Below the pieces are notes generated by a model, which had not been told where the DNA came from, did not search any database, and saw only the letters and a list, made by a program, of their open reading frames with translations. The translations under genes and the position numbers were made by a program. A stretch of DNA of 64,000 nucleotides, taken from contig NZ_JAAIKB010000001.1 of the NCBI RefSeq assembly GCF_011040385.1, positions 620,001 through 684,000 on the forward strand, given 5' to 3'. This document shows, one piece after another, positions 9,569 to 19,043 of this stretch; the stretch's first letter is position 1, and each line of letters begins with the position of its first letter. This stretch comes from Falsiroseomonas algicola (GTDB taxonomy: Bacteria > Pseudomonadota > Alphaproteobacteria > Acetobacterales > Acetobacteraceae).

Positions 9569-10075
9569 CTAGGCATCGCTCCAGAGGATCGCGACCGGAC
9601 CGGTCCCGACCTGCGCCTCGATCCGCTTCAGGCGTCGGCGGTTCGATTTGTGGTCGATGAACGTGACCACCAACGGCGGCCGCGGCGGCTCTCCGTCCTC
9701 CGGCGGAGCGTTGTGATGGTCGAACATCATCCTGACCATGCGGTCGAAGGGCGTGTCGGGTCTCAGATACAGTGTCCACTCGGTCCGTGGAACGAAAGCG
9801 GAAGGCTCCCAGTCGGGATCGAAGCCGCGCGGGCGGGTATTGTTCGGGTCGTCAGGGTCGTAGCGATCCATCCAGTCGCGCCAGGCGTCGTAGCTGGGCA
9901 TCGGATGCTCCCGCAGCGCCCGGTGCGCCCGCCGTTGCCGGTAGAGTTGGGAAAGGCTCAGCAACCCGCCATTCAGGCGCCGCGCATCGCGTGCGCTCTT
10001 GTGCCGGCCCAGGTTCATCGACAGCAGGGCGAAGGGCAGCTTCAGCAACTCTCCCACGCCGATATGCGCCGGCAT
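9569..10075 (-). CDS. Uncharacterized 168-aa protein between hutU and hutH
   Basis: The ATG at 10075 is preferred because GGGAGGGCGGGG precedes it; a longer GTG start at 10165 is possible. The product has a basic N-terminal helix region (LSMNLGRHKSARDARRLNG), a MPSYDAWRDWMDRYDPDD block, and a C-terminal LVVTFIDHKSNRRRLKRIEAQVG. No catalytic motif is evident. The YxxWxxRYD-type block resembles short leaders that precede GT2 domains in some glycosyltransferases, but no transferase domain follows, so it may be a remnant or an independent protein. It ends 2 bp from hutU and runs opposite to the hut genes around it. Confidence 0.55.
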   Translation of the reverse strand: MPAHIGVGELLKLPFALLSMNLGRHKSARDARRLNGGLLSLSQLYRQRRAHRALREHPMPSYDAWRDWMDRYDPDDPNNTRPRGFDPDWEPSAFVPRTEWTLYLRPDTPFDRMVRMMFDHHNAPPEDGEPPRPPLVVTFIDHKSNRRRLKRIEAQVGTGPVAILWSDA

Positions 10076-10167
10076 CCCCGCCCTCCCGCTTCCCTGGTCA
10101 TGCACGAGATTAACCCCGCGTAACGCCGAAAAACAACCATTGCGTGCATTTCTGAAGGAGTTCACCC

Positions 10168-11670
10168 GTGATCGAACCCGGTGCCGCCACCCTTCCCCAG
10201 CTCCGCGCCCTCATGCAGGGCGCGCCAGCGGAACTCACCCCCGGCTGGCGCGCCGTCACCCAGGCCTCCGCCGATGCGCTCGCGCGCCGGCTGCGGACCG
10301 GGGAGGCGCTCTACGGCGTCAACACCGGCTTCGGGAAGCTCGCCTCCACCCGCATCGCGCCGGACCAGTTGGCGAAGCTGCAGCTGAACCTGTTGCGCAG
10401 CCACGCCGCCGGCACCGGCGCCTTCCTGCCCGCCCCCGTCGTGCGCCTCATCCTCGCCCTCAAGGCCATGTCCCTGGCGCGCGGCGCCTCCGGCGTGCGG
10501 CCCGCGGTGGTGGACAGCCTTCTGGCGCTGCTGGCGCATGACGTGCTGCCGGCCATCCCCGCCAAGGGCTCCGTCGGCGCCTCCGGCGACCTCGCGCCGC
10601 TGGCGCACCTGTCCCTCGTGCTGATCGGCGAAGGCGAGGCCTTCGCCGGCGACCAGGTGCTGGACGGCACCCAGGCGCTGGCCATGGCGAATGTCGCCCC
10701 GCTGGAACTCGGCCCGAAGGAAGGGCTCGCGCTGCTGAACGGCACGCAGGTCTCCACCGCCATCGCGCTGGCGGGGCTCTTCGCGGCGCAGGACCTGCTG
10801 CGCACCGCGCTGATGGCCGGTGCCATGTCCGTCGATGCCGCGCGAGGTTCCGACACGCCCTTCGACCCGCGCATCCATGCGCTGCGCGGCCAGCCCGGCC
10901 AGATCCGCGCCGCCGCCACGCTCCGCGCGTTGATGGAAGGCAGCGCCATCCGCGACAGCCACCGGGAGGGCGACAGCCGCGTGCAGGACCCCTATTGCCT
11001 GCGCTGCCAGCCCCAGGTGGCCGGCGCCTGCCTCGACCTGCTCGACAACGCCGCCGCCGTGCTGCTGCGGGAAGCGAACGCCGTCACCGACAACCCCCTC
11101 GTCACCGCCGATGGCGATGTGCTCTCCGGCGGCAATTTCCATGCGGAGCCCGTCGCCTTCGCCGCCGACACCATCGCGCTGGCGATCGCGGAGATCGGCG
11201 CCATCAGCGAACGCCGCATCGCGCTGCTGGTCGATCCCGTGCTCTCCGGCCTGCCCGCCTTCCTGGTGGCAGAGGGCGGGATCAACAGCGGCTTCATGAT
11301 CGCGCAGGTGACGGCGGCCGCGATGGTGGCGGAGAACCGGGCCCTCGCCACGCCGCGCAGCGTGGACAGCCTGCCGACCAGCGCCAACCAGGAAGACCAT
11401 GTCAGCATGGCGACCAACGCCGCGCTGCGGCTGGCGGAGATGGCGGACAACCTCGCCACCATCCTCTCCGTCGAGCTGCTCTGCGCGGCCCAGGGCCTCG
11501 ATTTCCACGCGCCGCTGCGTTCCTCCGCCGCGATCGAGCAGGCGAAGAGCCTGGTGCGCGGCGTGGCCGCGACCTGGGATGGCGACCGCTTCATGGCGCC
11601 CGACATGGCGGCGGTGAAGCGTCTGGTGCAGCATGGCGCCTTCGCCTCGCTGGTGGACCTTCCCGCATGA
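10168..11670 (+). CDS. hutH: Histidine ammonia-lyase
   Basis: Length 500 aa from a GTG start with a strong AAGGAG at 10155-10160. It deaminates L-histidine to urocanate, the first pathway step. The Ala138-Ser139-Gly140 triad inside [14 protein letters not shown] forms the MIO electrophile autocatalytically. Other family blocks are [33 protein letters not shown] and [10 protein letters not shown]. It overlaps hutI by 4 bp (ATGA), so the two form one unit. Confidence 0.97.
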   Translation: MIEPGAATLPQLRALMQGAPAELTPGWRAVTQASADALARRLRTGEALYGVNTGFGKLASTRIAPDQLAKLQLNLLRSHAAGTGAFLPAPVVRLILALKAMSLARGASGVRPAVVDSLLALLAHDVLPAIPAKGSVGASGDLAPLAHLSLVLIGEGEAFAGDQVLDGTQALAMANVAPLELGPKEGLALLNGTQVSTAIALAGLFAAQDLLRTALMAGAMSVDAARGSDTPFDPRIHALRGQPGQIRAAATLRALMEGSAIRDSHREGDSRVQDPYCLRCQPQVAGACLDLLDNAAAVLLREANAVTDNPLVTADGDVLSGGNFHAEPVAFAADTIALAIAEIGAISERRIALLVDPVLSGLPAFLVAEGGINSGFMIAQVTAAAMVAENRALATPRSVDSLPTSANQEDHVSMATNAALRLAEMADNLATILSVELLCAAQGLDFHAPLRSSAAIEQAKSLVRGVAATWDGDRFMAPDMAAVKRLVQHGAFASLVDLPA

Positions 11671-12872
11671 GCTTCGACCGCGTCTGGACCGACGCCCACC
11701 TCGCCACGATGGTCCCGCGCGATGGCGACCCGCTCGGCATCATCGAGGATGGCGCCATCGCGTCCAAGGATGGCCGCATCGCCTGGGTCGGCCGACGCGC
11801 CGACCTTCCCGCGGGTGCGGCGGTCACCACGCGATGCGACGGCGCCTGGGTCCTGCCCGGGCTGATCGACTGCCACACCCACCTGGTCTTCGCCGGCGAC
11901 CGCGCCCGCGAATTCGAGATGCGGCTGGAAGGCGCGACCTACGAACAGATCGCGCGGGAGGGCGGCGGCATCCTCTCCACCGTCCGCGCCACGCGCGCGG
12001 CCAGCGAGGATGATCTCGTCGCCAGCGCCCTGCCCCGCCTCGATGCCCTGCTGGCGGAGGGCGTCACGACCATCGAGGTGAAGTCGGGCTATGGCCTCGA
12101 CCTGGAGACGGAGGCACGGATGCTCCGCGCCGCCCGGCGCGCCGCGGCGCAGCGCGCGGTCGGGCTGCAGACGAGCCTGCTCGCCGCCCATGCCGTGCCC
12201 CCCGAATACCAGGGCCGCCGCGCCGATTTCGCCCGCTACGTCGCGCAGGACATCATCCCGGCCATCGCGGCCGAGGGCCTGGCCGATGTGGTGGACGCCT
12301 TCACCGACAGCGTCATCGGCTTCGACGCCGAGGAGACGTCCTGGGTCTTCGACGCCGCCCGCGCCGCGGGCCTTCCCGTGAAGCTGCATGCCGACCAGCT
12401 GCGCGACGATGGCGGCGCAGCCCTCGCCGCGCGCTACCGCGCGCTCTCCGCCGACCACATCGAATATGCGAGCGCCGAGGGCATCGCCGCCATGGCGAAG
12501 GCCGGCACCGTCGGCGTGCTACTGCCCGGCGCCTTCTACTTCATCCGGGAGACGCATCTGCCGGACATCGCCGCGATGCGCGCGGCGGGGCTGCGGATGG
12601 CACTCGCCACCGACCTCAACCCCGGCTCCTCCCCCGCGCCCTCCCTGCTGCTGATGCTGAACATGGCCTGCACGCTGTTCCGGCTGACGGTGGCGGAGGC
12701 GCTGGCGGGCGTCACCACCCATGCCGCCGCGGCGCTCGGCATGCGGGACCGCGGCGCGCTGGCGCCGGGGCTGCGCTGCGACCTGGCGCTCTTCGCCATC
12801 AACCGGCCGGCGGAGCTCTGCTACTGGCTTGGTCGGAATCCCTGTATCGGCCGCGTTGTGGTGGGCCAGTGA
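11667..12872 (+). CDS. hutI: Imidazolonepropionase
   Basis: Length 401 aa. It hydrolyzes 4-imidazolone-5-propionate to N-formimidoyl-L-glutamate. The metal motif [12 protein letters not shown] (His70, His72), [48 protein letters not shown] and [11 protein letters not shown] are all in family order. The ATG overlaps the hutH stop, and its own stop overlaps the next gene's GTG start. The product feeds HutF encoded on the opposite strand of the same locus. Confidence 0.96.
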   Translation: MSFDRVWTDAHLATMVPRDGDPLGIIEDGAIASKDGRIAWVGRRADLPAGAAVTTRCDGAWVLPGLIDCHTHLVFAGDRAREFEMRLEGATYEQIAREGGGILSTVRATRAASEDDLVASALPRLDALLAEGVTTIEVKSGYGLDLETEARMLRAARRAAAQRAVGLQTSLLAAHAVPPEYQGRRADFARYVAQDIIPAIAAEGLADVVDAFTDSVIGFDAEETSWVFDAARAAGLPVKLHADQLRDDGGAALAARYRALSADHIEYASAEGIAAMAKAGTVGVLLPGAFYFIRETHLPDIAAMRAAGLRMALATDLNPGSSPAPSLLLMLNMACTLFRLTVAEALAGVTTHAAAALGMRDRGALAPGLRCDLALFAINRPAELCYWLGRNPCIGRVVVGQ

Positions 12873-13291
12873 CTCCCGCCGACCTCACCGCGCGCGTCCG
12901 CACCGGCGTGCCGCTCGCCGGCGCCTGGGGGGTGGAGGTGCTGGAAGCCGGGGAAGGTCGCGCCCTGCTCCGCCTGCCCCAGCGGGAGGACCTGCTGAGG
13001 CCGGGCGGCACCGTCTCCGGCCCCGCCATGATGGGGCTGGCCGATGTCGCCATGTGGGCGGCGCTGCTAACCCTGACGGAGGGGCGGGATGAGAGCCTGA
13101 CCGCCAGCCTCTCCATCACCTTCCTCCGCGCGCCGCCCCCCGGCGCCGTGCTGGCGGAGGCGCGGGTCATCAAGAAGGGGCGCACGCTCTCCTATGGCGA
13201 GGTGACGCTGCGGGCGGAAGGTTCGGCCGAGCCCTGCGCGCATGTGACCACAAGTTGGGCGGCGGTGCCGCGCCTGGTTACCAGGGCATGA
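12869..13291 (+). CDS. PaaI-type hotdog-fold thioesterase
   Basis: Length 140 aa, GTG start overlapping the hutI stop (GTGA). The layout fits a single hotdog domain: an N-terminal strand (GVEVLEAGEGRALLRLP), the helix-leading block GGTVSGPAMMGLADVAMWAAL where PaaI-type enzymes keep the catalytic acidic/Asn positions, and a C-terminal sheet (SLSITFLRAPPPGAVLAEARVIKKGR). It probably hydrolyzes an acyl-CoA. No CoA thioester occurs in histidine catabolism, so it may simply share the promoter. Confidence 0.8.
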   Translation: MTPADLTARVRTGVPLAGAWGVEVLEAGEGRALLRLPQREDLLRPGGTVSGPAMMGLADVAMWAALLTLTEGRDESLTASLSITFLRAPPPGAVLAEARVIKKGRTLSYGEVTLRAEGSAEPCAHVTTSWAAVPRLVTRA

Positions 13292-13485
13292 ATCGGCGCC
13301 AGACCGTTGCGGCGAAACACTCAACCGTGTCGCATTACAGCCTTGAAATCGTCACGGGCCGGGTCCAGCCTTTGATCTGAGGCCCGGGCCCCTCTGGCGG
13401 TCTGCCCCCCGGCATCCGCGATGTCGGGCCTCCCACTGAACCGCCGCGCCCCCGCGCAGCGACGGCATGAGGAGGTCTGGGGACT

Positions 13486-13704
13486 ATGGACGGCAGCTTA
13501 CCGCCCGGCAGCACCCTGATGGGTCGCCTGGTGGATCGCCTGGCGGATCTGGAGCGGCTGATCGCCGCCGAACGGTCGCGCGGCGTGCCCGATGAGGCGG
13601 CGATCCGCCGCCTGACCCGCGAACGCCTGCTGGCGCGGGACCGGATGGCCGCCCTGATGGGCTGCGCCATGCCCCGCTGGGCCAGGCAGGACCCGGAGCC
13701 CTAG
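13486..13704 (+). CDS. Small hypothetical protein (72 aa)
   Basis: The start has GAGGAGG at about 13469-13475 upstream. The product is charged and mostly helical (LVDRLADLERLIAAERSRGVPDEAAIRRLTRERLLARDRMAAL), likely a short coiled coil or helical hairpin. No signal peptide, Cys motif or recognizable family. It stands alone after a 194-bp gap from the thioesterase gene. Confidence 0.5.
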   Translation: MDGSLPPGSTLMGRLVDRLADLERLIAAERSRGVPDEAAIRRLTRERLLARDRMAALMGCAMPRWARQDPEP

Positions 13705-13710
13705 GCAGTC

Positions 13711-13860
13711 TTGAACCGTCGCGACTGGCTGGTGGTGGGCGGCCTTTCCATCGTCGCCATCGTCGCGGGGTGGCCTAGCATCCGGGACTGGCCGGTCATG
13801 CGGTACTTTCGTGGGGAATGCGGGTGGCGTTGCCGCACGCCGCCCCGCCCGGCGCCCTGA
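13711..13860 (+). CDS. Possible 49-aa single-helix membrane protein
   Basis: This short frame begins with TTG 6 bp after the preceding stop. It encodes NRRDWLVVGGLSIVAIVAGW, then a polar tail with two Cys (GECGWRCRTPP). A positive N-terminus before a hydrophobic stretch of about 16 residues looks like a small membrane anchor. The start codon is weak and the ribosome site poor, so coding status is uncertain. It could be an extension of the 72-aa gene's operon. Confidence 0.3.
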   Translation: MNRRDWLVVGGLSIVAIVAGWPSIRDWPVMRYFRGECGWRCRTPPRPAP

Positions 13861-14067
13861 CCCGCGAATGTGCTGGCACACCAGCCACGGTTCGGGCTAT
13901 GTTCTTCCCATCACGCGCCACACCCACGCCCGCTCAAGCCCTCCCCCCCCTATGGCGGGAGGGTGACCGGGGCGTGCATCGCCAGGGCGCACCCCGCGAA
14001 AACGGTGCTAAGCCCGCATAAACGGCATAATCGGCTAAAACGGGTTAGCGACTAAAAAGCCACATCC
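13861..14067. other. Intergenic stretch with short inverted repeats
   Basis: No convincing gene. Visible features are a CCCTCCC/GGGAGGG inverted repeat near 13941-13966, and a lower-GC stretch from about 14000 to 14060 (aaaacggt, cataaacggcataatcgg, ctaaaacgggttag) that includes GCTAA/TTAGC arms. This end sits just past the stop of the minus-strand HxlR gene and could hold its transcript end. Nothing resembling a tRNA or known RNA was seen. Confidence 0.35.
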
Positions 14068-14433
14068 CTACGGTGCCGCTTCGGCCCAGCGCAGCAGACC
14101 GTCCAGCGCGGGACAAAGCGACTGGCCCCATGCTGTCAGGTGATACTCGACCTTCGGCGGCACCTGGGGATGGACGATCCGCGCCACCAGCCCATCCGCC
14201 TCCAGCTGCCGCAGCTGCTGGATGAGCATCTTCTGCGACACGCCCGGTATCGCCCGCTCCAGGTCGGAAAAGCGCCGCACCTGCCCACCGAAGAGCTGGA
14301 ACAGGATCACCAGCTTCCAGCGTCCCTCGATCATGCGGATGACGGAATGCACGCCCTCGGCCGCGGATTGGGCCGTGTAGGGCGGGCGCTCACCTGCGGG
14401 TAAGTCCCTTACTTCCTGGTTCGTTCTTGTCAT
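14068..14433 (-). CDS. HxlR-family winged-helix transcriptional regulator
   Basis: Length 121 aa. The core [58 protein letters not shown] is the standard HxlR/DUF24 DNA-binding helix set with wing, followed by [16 protein letters not shown]. The redox Cys that many HxlR proteins have just before this helix is absent; the position reads Glu-Gly-Val-His. It is therefore less likely to be a simple thiol sensor. It is divergent from the NTF2-like/SDR pair with a 54-bp gap, so those are the likely targets. Confidence 0.88.
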   Translation of the reverse strand: MTRTNQEVRDLPAGERPPYTAQSAAEGVHSVIRMIEGRWKLVILFQLFGGQVRRFSDLERAIPGVSQKMLIQQLRQLEADGLVARIVHPQVPPKVEYHLTAWGQSLCPALDGLLRWAEAAP

Positions 14434-14487
14434 GGCGGCACCCTGAACCGAGCTTTCCCGCGACACAAGCAACCGCGGAGACTGGCC

Positions 14488-14814
14488 ATGACCGAACCCC
14501 TGCCACCCCCGATCGCCGCCTATGCCGCCGCCAATGCGAGGCTGGATGCGGCGGGCATGCTCGCCCCCTTCGCCCGGGATGCGGTGGTGCGGGACGATGG
14601 CGGCACCCATGCGGGGCGGGACGCCATCCGCGCCTGGATCGAGGGCGCGACCATCACGGCCCGCGCCGTCTTCACGCCGCGGCACTGGCGCGCGGAGGCC
14701 GGCCGGATCGTCGTGGAGGGCCTGACCAGCGGCAACTTCCCGGGCAGCCCGATCGCCTTCACCTTCCGCTTCACCCTTCGCGACGATGCCATCACCGCGC
14801 TGGAGATCGCGTGA
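14488..14814 (+). CDS. NTF2-like/SnoaL-like protein
   Basis: Length 108 aa. A single cone-shaped alpha+beta barrel fold is suggested by the order: N-terminal helix ([30 protein letters not shown]), [12 protein letters not shown], then strands ending in [18 protein letters not shown]. Such proteins are small isomerases, hydratases or binding proteins. The stop overlaps the start of the following SDR. The pairing with an HxlR regulator and an SDR is a frequent module in high-GC soil bacteria, but the substrate is unknown. Confidence 0.8.
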   Translation: MTEPLPPPIAAYAAANARLDAAGMLAPFARDAVVRDDGGTHAGRDAIRAWIEGATITARAVFTPRHWRAEAGRIVVEGLTSGNFPGSPIAFTFRFTLRDDAITALEIA

Positions 14815-15593
14815 TGGCCGCGCGGGGTGAGTTCGAGGGGCGGAGCGTCCTGGTGACCGCCGGCAGCAAGGGCACCGGGCGCGCCACCGTGGCCCGCTTC
14901 CTCGCCGCCGGTGCCCACGTGATGACCGCGGCGCGGCAGGCACCCGGGGACCTCGCCGGCGCCGAATTCGTGGCCGCGGACCTCACGACGGCCGAGGGCG
15001 CGCGGGCGCTGGCGCAGGCCGCGATGAAGCGCCTCGGCGGCGTCGATGTGCTGGTCCATGTCCTGGGCGGCTCCGGCGCCCCGGGCGGCGGCTTCGCGGC
15101 GCTGACGGATGACCATTGGCGGGCCGAACTCGACCTCAACCTGATGCCGGCCGTGCGTCTCGACCGCCTGCTGGTGCCGTCGATGATCGCCCGAGGCTCA
15201 GGGGTCGTGATCCATGTCGGCTCGATCCAGCGCCGCCTGCCGCTGCCGGAGTCCACGACCGCCTATGCCGCCGCCAAGGCCGCCCTGACGACCTACAGCA
15301 AGGCGCTGTCGAAGGAGGTCGGGCCGAAGGGCGTGCGGGTGAACATCGTCTCGCCGGGATGGATCTATACCGAGGCGTCGGAGGCCCTGGTCGAGCGCCT
15401 GGCCGCCAGCGGCGGCACCACGCCGGAGGCCGCGCGGCAGGGGATCCTGGACGCGCTGGGCGGCATCCCGATCGGCAGGCCCACCAGGCCGGAGGAGGTG
15501 GCGGAGCTGATCGCCTTCCTGGCCTCCGACCGCGCCGCGGCGATCCATGGCGCGGAGTATGCGATCGATGGCGGCACGGTGCCGACGGTCTAG
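14814..15593 (+). CDS. SDR family oxidoreductase
   Basis: Length 259 aa, ATG overlapping the preceding TGA. Cofactor motif TAGSKGTG, Ser in [25 protein letters not shown] with Tyr-x3-Lys (YAAAK), and the SPGWIYT C-terminal loop are present. The dinucleotide motif has Ala-Gly-Ser in place of the common Gly-Gly. The position of the NAG motif reads VLGGSG, a variation seen in one SDR branch. Probably co-expressed with the NTF2-like protein under HxlR control. Confidence 0.86.
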   Translation: MAARGEFEGRSVLVTAGSKGTGRATVARFLAAGAHVMTAARQAPGDLAGAEFVAADLTTAEGARALAQAAMKRLGGVDVLVHVLGGSGAPGGGFAALTDDHWRAELDLNLMPAVRLDRLLVPSMIARGSGVVIHVGSIQRRLPLPESTTAYAAAKAALTTYSKALSKEVGPKGVRVNIVSPGWIYTEASEALVERLAASGGTTPEAARQGILDALGGIPIGRPTRPEEVAELIAFLASDRAAAIHGAEYAIDGGTVPTV

Positions 15594-16498
15594 GCCGCGC
15601 GCGCCGCGCTCCGCCGCCCCGTGAACAGCACCGCCCCCAGCATCGCCGCCACCGCCAGCGCGACGCCGGCGACCTTCAGCGGGCCGAGGCTCTCTCCCAG
15701 CAGGGTGACGGACAGGATGAGCGCCGCCACCGGCATCATGGTGGAGACGCAGGCCGCGCGCGTGGCGCCCAGCAATTCCGTGGCCTTGGCGTAGAGGCTG
15801 ATGGCGATGACGGAGGACATGATCCCCTGCCCGCCCATCTGCAGCGCCGCGTCCCGCCAGGAGAGATCGGGCACGGCGCCGAAGCCCAGCGCCACCCAGG
15901 GCGGTATCACCACCAGCGCGGAGATGGCGCAGATCGCCGCCGTGGCGGGCAGCGCCGGCACCGCCCAGCGACGCAGCAGCACGGTGAAGGCGCCCCAGAT
16001 CGCGCCCGCCAGGAACAGCAGGATGTCGCCCCGCCAGGCGCCGGGATGGTCGCCCTGCAAGCCGTCCCACCCCAGCAGCACCAGCCCCAGCGCCAGCCCC
16101 GCCAGCGCCACCACCCGCCCCCGCGTCGGCACCTCGCCCAGCGCCGGGATGGCGAAGAGCGCGCCCGTCACGGCCGCGGTGATGGGCGCGATGGTCCCGC
16201 CATGCGTCGCCGGGGCGAAGACCACGCCGCCGCCGAACAGCAGCGAATTGCCGAAGCCCCCGCAGCAGGCCAGCGCCAGCAGCCGCCAGGGCCCGACCCT
16301 CGCCAGCGCATGCCGTCCGCGCCAGGCAAAGGGCAGCAGGATCAGCCCCGCGGTGGCGAAGCGCAGCACGGAAAGATCGAGCGGCGAGAACCCCGCCAGC
16401 GTTCCCGCCCGCGCCACCACCGCCTGGCTGCCCCAGGTAATGGCCGCGGCAAGGCCGAAGAACAGCCCGAGGGCGAGGTTGCGTCGGGCTGTCGTCAC
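15590..16498 (-). CDS. EamA/DMT-family transporter
   Basis: Length 302 aa, GTG start. About ten hydrophobic helices in two EamA repeats: the first opens with [23 protein letters not shown] and the second with [25 protein letters not shown]. This is an inner-membrane metabolite exporter of the RhaT/YdcZ-like group, substrate unknown. It converges on the SDR gene with a 4-bp overlap, so the two ends share sequence. Confidence 0.88.
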   Translation of the reverse strand: MTTARRNLALGLFFGLAAAITWGSQAVVARAGTLAGFSPLDLSVLRFATAGLILLPFAWRGRHALARVGPWRLLALACCGGFGNSLLFGGGVVFAPATHGGTIAPITAAVTGALFAIPALGEVPTRGRVVALAGLALGLVLLGWDGLQGDHPGAWRGDILLFLAGAIWGAFTVLLRRWAVPALPATAAICAISALVVIPPWVALGFGAVPDLSWRDAALQMGGQGIMSSVIAISLYAKATELLGATRAACVSTMMPVAALILSVTLLGESLGPLKVAGVALAVAAMLGAVLFTGRRSAARAA

Positions 16499-16538
16499 GC
16501 CGCCTGTGTAGCCCGCCGCGCCCGGCCTTCCCAGGCGC

Positions 16539-17264
16539 TCAGTCCAGCAGCGTCACCGCATCTCCCATGCGGATGGCGCCGCAGGCGGCCGTGGCGGCAT
16601 AGAGCCCGACGCAATTGTCGAAGTGATGGATGACGGTCTTCTGGACCGAGGGATCGCGCGTCGCCGTATCCGGATCGACCTGCACCATGGCGCAGCGGGG
16701 AATGCCCTCATTCACCAGCAGGCTCGCGCCGCCCGCGAAGGCCAGCCGCCTTCCTTTCAGCGCCTCCTCCGGCTCGCTGGTCTCGATCAGCACGTTCAGC
16801 CGGAAGCGGCGCGGATCCAGCGCCGCGCCATGCCTCGCATCGACCAGGCCGAGCCCGGCCGTGGTGCCGATCGAGACCGGCATGGTGTCGAAGACGCCGC
16901 GCCCGACCTGCATCAGCCCGATGGGCTGCGCCGCCGCCTCGGAAAGCCGCGCCAGCAGCGCGGGGTCGTGCAGGTCCATCTCCTCGCCCTCCGGCGTGCG
17001 GACCGTGACGGCGCTGGTGCGCGGATCGTCGGGGTCGGCGTAGCGGGGCTGGAACAGCACCATCGGCGCCACGACGCGCGCCGTCAGCCAGGGGAAGCGG
17101 CCGCGCTCCTCCAGCCGATGGAAGGCGTATTGCCGGTCGCCCAGGATACCGGGCCAGCGGAGTTCCAGCGCCTCCCGCGCCTCGCCGCCCATCGACTTCA
17201 CGGGAAAGCGGCGGAGGTCGCGCACATGGCCAATGACGCGTGGCGCCGAGCCGATCCCGGACAT
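16539..17264 (-). CDS. MOSC domain-containing protein
   Basis: Length 241 aa. The ATG at 17264 follows AGAGGAAGA, a good ribosome site. The N-terminal MOSC_N beta-barrel (GHVRDLRRFPVKSMGGEAREALELRWPGILGDRQYAF) leads to the MOSC domain (DPRRFRLNVLIET) and a conserved Cys in NEGIPRCAMVQVDP, where MOSC proteins keep the sulfur-carrying or Mo-ligating Cys. Such proteins act in molybdenum-cofactor-dependent reduction of N-hydroxylated compounds. It is divergent from the Rrf2 regulator and near a sulfate importer, a sulfur theme. Confidence 0.85.
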   Translation of the reverse strand: MSGIGSAPRVIGHVRDLRRFPVKSMGGEAREALELRWPGILGDRQYAFHRLEERGRFPWLTARVVAPMVLFQPRYADPDDPRTSAVTVRTPEGEEMDLHDPALLARLSEAAAQPIGLMQVGRGVFDTMPVSIGTTAGLGLVDARHGAALDPRRFRLNVLIETSEPEEALKGRRLAFAGGASLLVNEGIPRCAMVQVDPDTATRDPSVQKTVIHHFDNCVGLYAATAACGAIRMGDAVTLLD

Positions 17265-17347
17265 GAATCTTCCTCTCTGCCGCCAATTCCGGAGCACAAA
17301 CCTGTTCCACGGCTTGGCCATGCCCCGATCGCATCGTAGAAGAAGCC

Positions 17348-17827
17348 ATGCTGACGCAGAAGGCCAAGTACGGTCTGAAGGCGCTGGCCGTGCTGGCGGA
17401 AGCCGGCGCGGCGGCCCCCGCGCGGCGCGCCACGCTGCCGATCCATGAGATCGCGGAACGCGCCCGGGCACCCCGCAAGTTCCTGGAAGCCATCCTGCTC
17501 GACCTGCGTCGGCACGGCTTCGTGGACAGCCTGCGCGGCAAGTCCGGCGGCTATGCGCTGGCGCGGCCCGCCACGCAGATCGCGCTGTCCGACCTGATCC
17601 GCGCCATCGACGGCCCGCTGGCGCCGATCCCCTGCGCCAGCCTCACGGCCTATCGCCCCTGCGTGGATTGCGCAGAGCCCGCGGATTGCGCGATCCGCCG
17701 CGTGATGCGCCAGGTGCGCGACGCCACGGCCGAGATCCTGGACGGCACCATGCTGGCCGACATCGCCACCCCGACGCCGCGCCCTGCCGTGACCGCCCTG
17801 CTGGATGCGGTGACGGAAAGGGCTTGA
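17348..17827 (+). CDS. Rrf2-family transcriptional regulator with four clustered Cys
   Basis: Length 159 aa. The N-terminal winged helix (MLTQKAKYGLKALAVLA, IHEIAERARAPRKFLEAILLDLRRHGFVDSLRGKSGGYALARP) is typical Rrf2. A C-terminal cluster holds Cys96, Cys105, Cys108 and Cys114. Rrf2 proteins of the IscR/NsrR type bind Fe-S with three Cys, while the CymR/CysB-like branch responds to cysteine metabolism. It lies just upstream of the sulfate importer, which makes it the probable regulator of sulfate uptake. Cluster binding is inferred from Cys content only. Confidence 0.88.
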   Translation: MLTQKAKYGLKALAVLAEAGAAAPARRATLPIHEIAERARAPRKFLEAILLDLRRHGFVDSLRGKSGGYALARPATQIALSDLIRAIDGPLAPIPCASLTAYRPCVDCAEPADCAIRRVMRQVRDATAEILDGTMLADIATPTPRPAVTALLDAVTERA

Positions 17828-18023
17828 TCGAATCCCCATCATCCCGATAGGGTTTCGGCAATCCCGGTGATCCCGGGCCACCCGACCCTGACGGAGGATG
17901 CCGTGGCCGTGCCCAGCGACACTCCCTGTCGGCCCTGTTGTCGGCGCGCCGAGACCCCCTCGCGCCTGCCCTGAACCGCGCCCCGCGCGCGGCCCGACGA
18001 CATCCCTGACGGAGCAACCCCCG

Positions 18024-19043
18024 ATGCCGAAGACCGGCCTCGCGCTGCCTCGCCGCGCCCTGCTGGCGGCTGCGCCCTTCATCGCCACCGGTGCCAGCGC
18101 GCAGACGCCACTGACGCTGCTCAACGTCTCCTACGATCCGACGCGCGAACTCTACCGCGACTACAACGCGGTCTTTGCCCGCAACTGGCAGGCGCAGTCC
18201 GGCCAGGCGGTGCGCATCAACACCTCCCATGGCGGCTCCGGCCGCCAGGCACGCTCCGTCATCGATGGGCTGGCCGCCGATGTGCTGACGCTGGCCCTGG
18301 CCTATGACGTGGACGCCGTGGCGGAGCGCGGCCTGCTGGCGCGGGACTGGATCTCCCGCCTGCCCAGCAACAGCGCGCCCTACACCAGCACCATCATCTT
18401 CCTGACGCGCAAGGGGAACCCGAAGGGCATCCAGGATTGGGGAGACCTGCTGAAGCCGGGCGTGTCCATCATCACGCCCAATCCCAAGACATCCGGCGGC
18501 GCGCGCTGGAACTACCTGGCCTTCTGGGCCTGGGCGCTGCGCCAGCCCGGCGGCAGCGCCGCCACCGCCGAGGAAGCGACGGCCCGGCTGTTCCGCCAGG
18601 TTCCCGTACTGGATACCGGTGCGCGCGGGTCGCTGACCACCTTCGCGCAGCGCGCCCAGGGCGATGTCTTCCTGTCCTGGGAGAACGAGGCCCATCTCGC
18701 CCTGCAGGAATTCGGCGCCGACAAGTTCGACATCGTCTATCCCCGCTTCTCCATCCTCGCGGAACCCAACGTCGCGGTGGTGGACCAGGTCGTGGACCGT
18801 CGCGGCACGCGCGCGGTGGCGGAGGCCTATCTGCGCGGCCTCTACACCGATGAAGGCCAGGCCATCGCCGCGAAGCATTTCTACCGCCCGCGCAACGCCG
18901 CCGTGCTGGCGGCCAATGCGTCCCGCTTCCCGGCGATCGACCTCGTCACCATCGACGATGTCTTCGGCGGCTGGACGGAGGCGCAGCGCACCCATTTCAA
19001 CGATGGCGGCGTCTTCGACCGGATCTACCGGCCGGGACGATGA
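18024..19043 (+). CDS. sbp: Sulfate ABC transporter, periplasmic binding protein
   Basis: Length 339 aa, ATG at 18024 with GGAG at 18011-18014. Signal peptide 1-26 has a twin-Arg-like [10 protein letters not shown] and an ASA cleavage site. The mature protein starts [22 protein letters not shown] and contains the sulfate-binding signatures [33 protein letters not shown] and [16 protein letters not shown]. It binds sulfate (or thiosulfate) and delivers it to CysTWA. The stop overlaps the next start by 4 bp. Confidence 0.95.
   Translation: MPKTGLALPRRALLAAAPFIATGASAQTPLTLLNVSYDPTRELYRDYNAVFARNWQAQSGQAVRINTSHGGSGRQARSVIDGLAADVLTLALAYDVDAVAERGLLARDWISRLPSNSAPYTSTIIFLTRKGNPKGIQDWGDLLKPGVSIITPNPKTSGGARWNYLAFWAWALRQPGGSAATAEEATARLFRQVPVLDTGARGSLTTFAQRAQGDVFLSWENEAHLALQEFGADKFDIVYPRFSILAEPNVAVVDQVVDRRGTRAVAEAYLRGLYTDEGQAIAAKHFYRPRNAAVLAANASRFPAIDLVTIDDVFGGWTEAQRTHFNDGGVFDRIYRPGR

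Noticed and set aside
7455-9779. A 774-codon minus-strand frame over hutU
   Set aside because: No recognizable domains and it conflicts with two well-supported genes (hutC and hutU).
13938-13966. CCCTCCC/GGGAGGG inverted repeat as a terminator
   Set aside because: No U-run on either strand and no gene end within a convincing distance on the plus strand; kept only as part of the intergenic description.
14068-14943. Longer 291-codon version of the HxlR gene reaching to 14943
   Set aside because: The extra N-terminal part is Arg/Gly/His-rich and overlaps the divergent NTF2-like and SDR genes; the ATG at 14433 gives the normal family length.
17198-18124. Minus-strand frame over the Rrf2 gene and the sbp upstream region
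   Set aside because: Its composition is typical of antisense shadows and it covers a clear Rrf2 gene.
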